From NCBI RefSeq assembly GCF_958298935.1, contig NC_084925.1, positions 10,661,001 to 10,725,000 of the forward strand: a DNA stretch of 64,000 nt, read 5' to 3'. Each line of letters begins with the position of its first letter. Positions within the stretch are counted from its first letter, which is position 1. Made by a program: the position numbers and the translations under genes. Below are positions 63,632-64,000 of the stretch, one piece after another. This DNA comes from Phragmites australis. Lineage: Eukaryota > Streptophyta > Magnoliopsida > Poales > Poaceae. The notes beneath the pieces were generated by a model. That model worked only from the letters and a program-made list of their open reading frames with translations. It had not been told where the DNA came from and ran no database searches.

Positions 63632-64000
63632 CAGGGGTGCATTTAACGGGGCAGCAAGGGGGGCTCGAGCCCCCCCTACATGGCTGGCGGCCTGGCGCAC
63701 TTCAGCAGTTGAGCGCCCCCCCCCCCTTGAGCACCTCGAAGGCTTTAAGGCGGTCAGGCCCCGCTGTCCGCTGAGCGCCTGAGCCTTAGCTGGTCTGCCT
63801 CTCGGCTGGTCTGCCTGGAGAAGCCGAGCTGCCGAAGTGCCGACTGCCTACCATGGCCGGATGGGCTGGCCCAACCGCCCAAGTGCTAGTATGCTACCCA
63901 AAGCGGCAAAGCCCAACCCACGTTCAGGCGTTCCCCAACTTCAAATCGCACATGCGCACAGCACAATCGGGCAATCGGCAAATCCCTAAATCCCCAAATC
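63632..64000 (+). mobile_element. hAT-like terminus, element runs off the window
   Basis: It begins CAGGGGTGCATTTAACGGGG followed by a ggggggctcgagcccccc palindrome, matching the CAGGGG..-type ends of grass hAT elements. The right end and any transposase are outside the window. The rest is GC-rich with no coding signal. Confidence 0.5.

Overview
This window is nuclear DNA of a grass (Poaceae), from an accessory, transposon-dense part of a chromosome. The evidence is a GC-rich single-exon plant gene, a multi-exon plant aminopropyltransferase gene with GT-AG introns, and nested grass-type transposons: Ty3/gypsy, Ty1/copia, CACTA (En/Spm), hAT, LINE and Harbinger-type MITEs. No rRNA, tRNA, CRISPR, plasmid or organelle features were seen. 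I do not commit to a species.

Layout. 1-4.3 kb is AT-rich and gene-poor, perhaps with the 3' end of a gene at the far left. 4.3-9.6 kb is a mosaic: a solo or broken LTR, a decayed Ty3/gypsy pol on the minus strand, and a broken copia LTR. 9.6-24.8 kb is a broken Ty3/gypsy element on the minus strand (gag, an extra ORF before gag, a primer-binding site, and a long 5' LTR). That LTR is split by a ~10.2 kb CACTA element carrying two decayed genes, a TNP2-type transposase and a Ulp1-protease-type second gene. 25.0-30.0 kb is a second, gene-less CACTA element that received a 3.7 kb solo LTR related to the split LTR. 30.3-33.7 kb holds a small intact plant gene with an N-terminal MGNC, a MITE below it, and a third CACTA element starting about 36 bp upstream of its TATA box. 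33.9-37.2 kb is a dead L1-type LINE. 40.3-41.9 kb is a non-coding non-LTR insertion with a recognisable target-site duplication. 44.6-59.3 kb is one complete host gene, spermine (or spermidine) synthase, on the minus strand. All eleven coding exons can be read and join in phase into 386 residues; intron 8 is about 10 kb because a hAT element, a copia element and a MITE sit in it. 62.7-64 kb is a broken C-terminal piece of a cyclic-nucleotide-gated channel gene, cut by a MITE and by the end of a hAT-like element.

How it fits together. Only two genes look functional: the aminopropyltransferase (polyamine synthesis) and the small MGNC/PADRE-like protein. The rest is transposon layers in a readable order: the gypsy element came first, CACTA 1 then entered its LTR, and the solo LTR entered CACTA 2. 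The most interesting observations are an accessory ORF in the gypsy element whose first 14 codons resemble the histone H3 tail, a strong bias to TAG among the disabling stop codons (as expected from decay of CHG-methylated DNA), a CACTA Ulp1-like domain whose catalytic Cys position reads Tyr, and an intact enzyme gene that tolerates a 10 kb transposon-filled intron.
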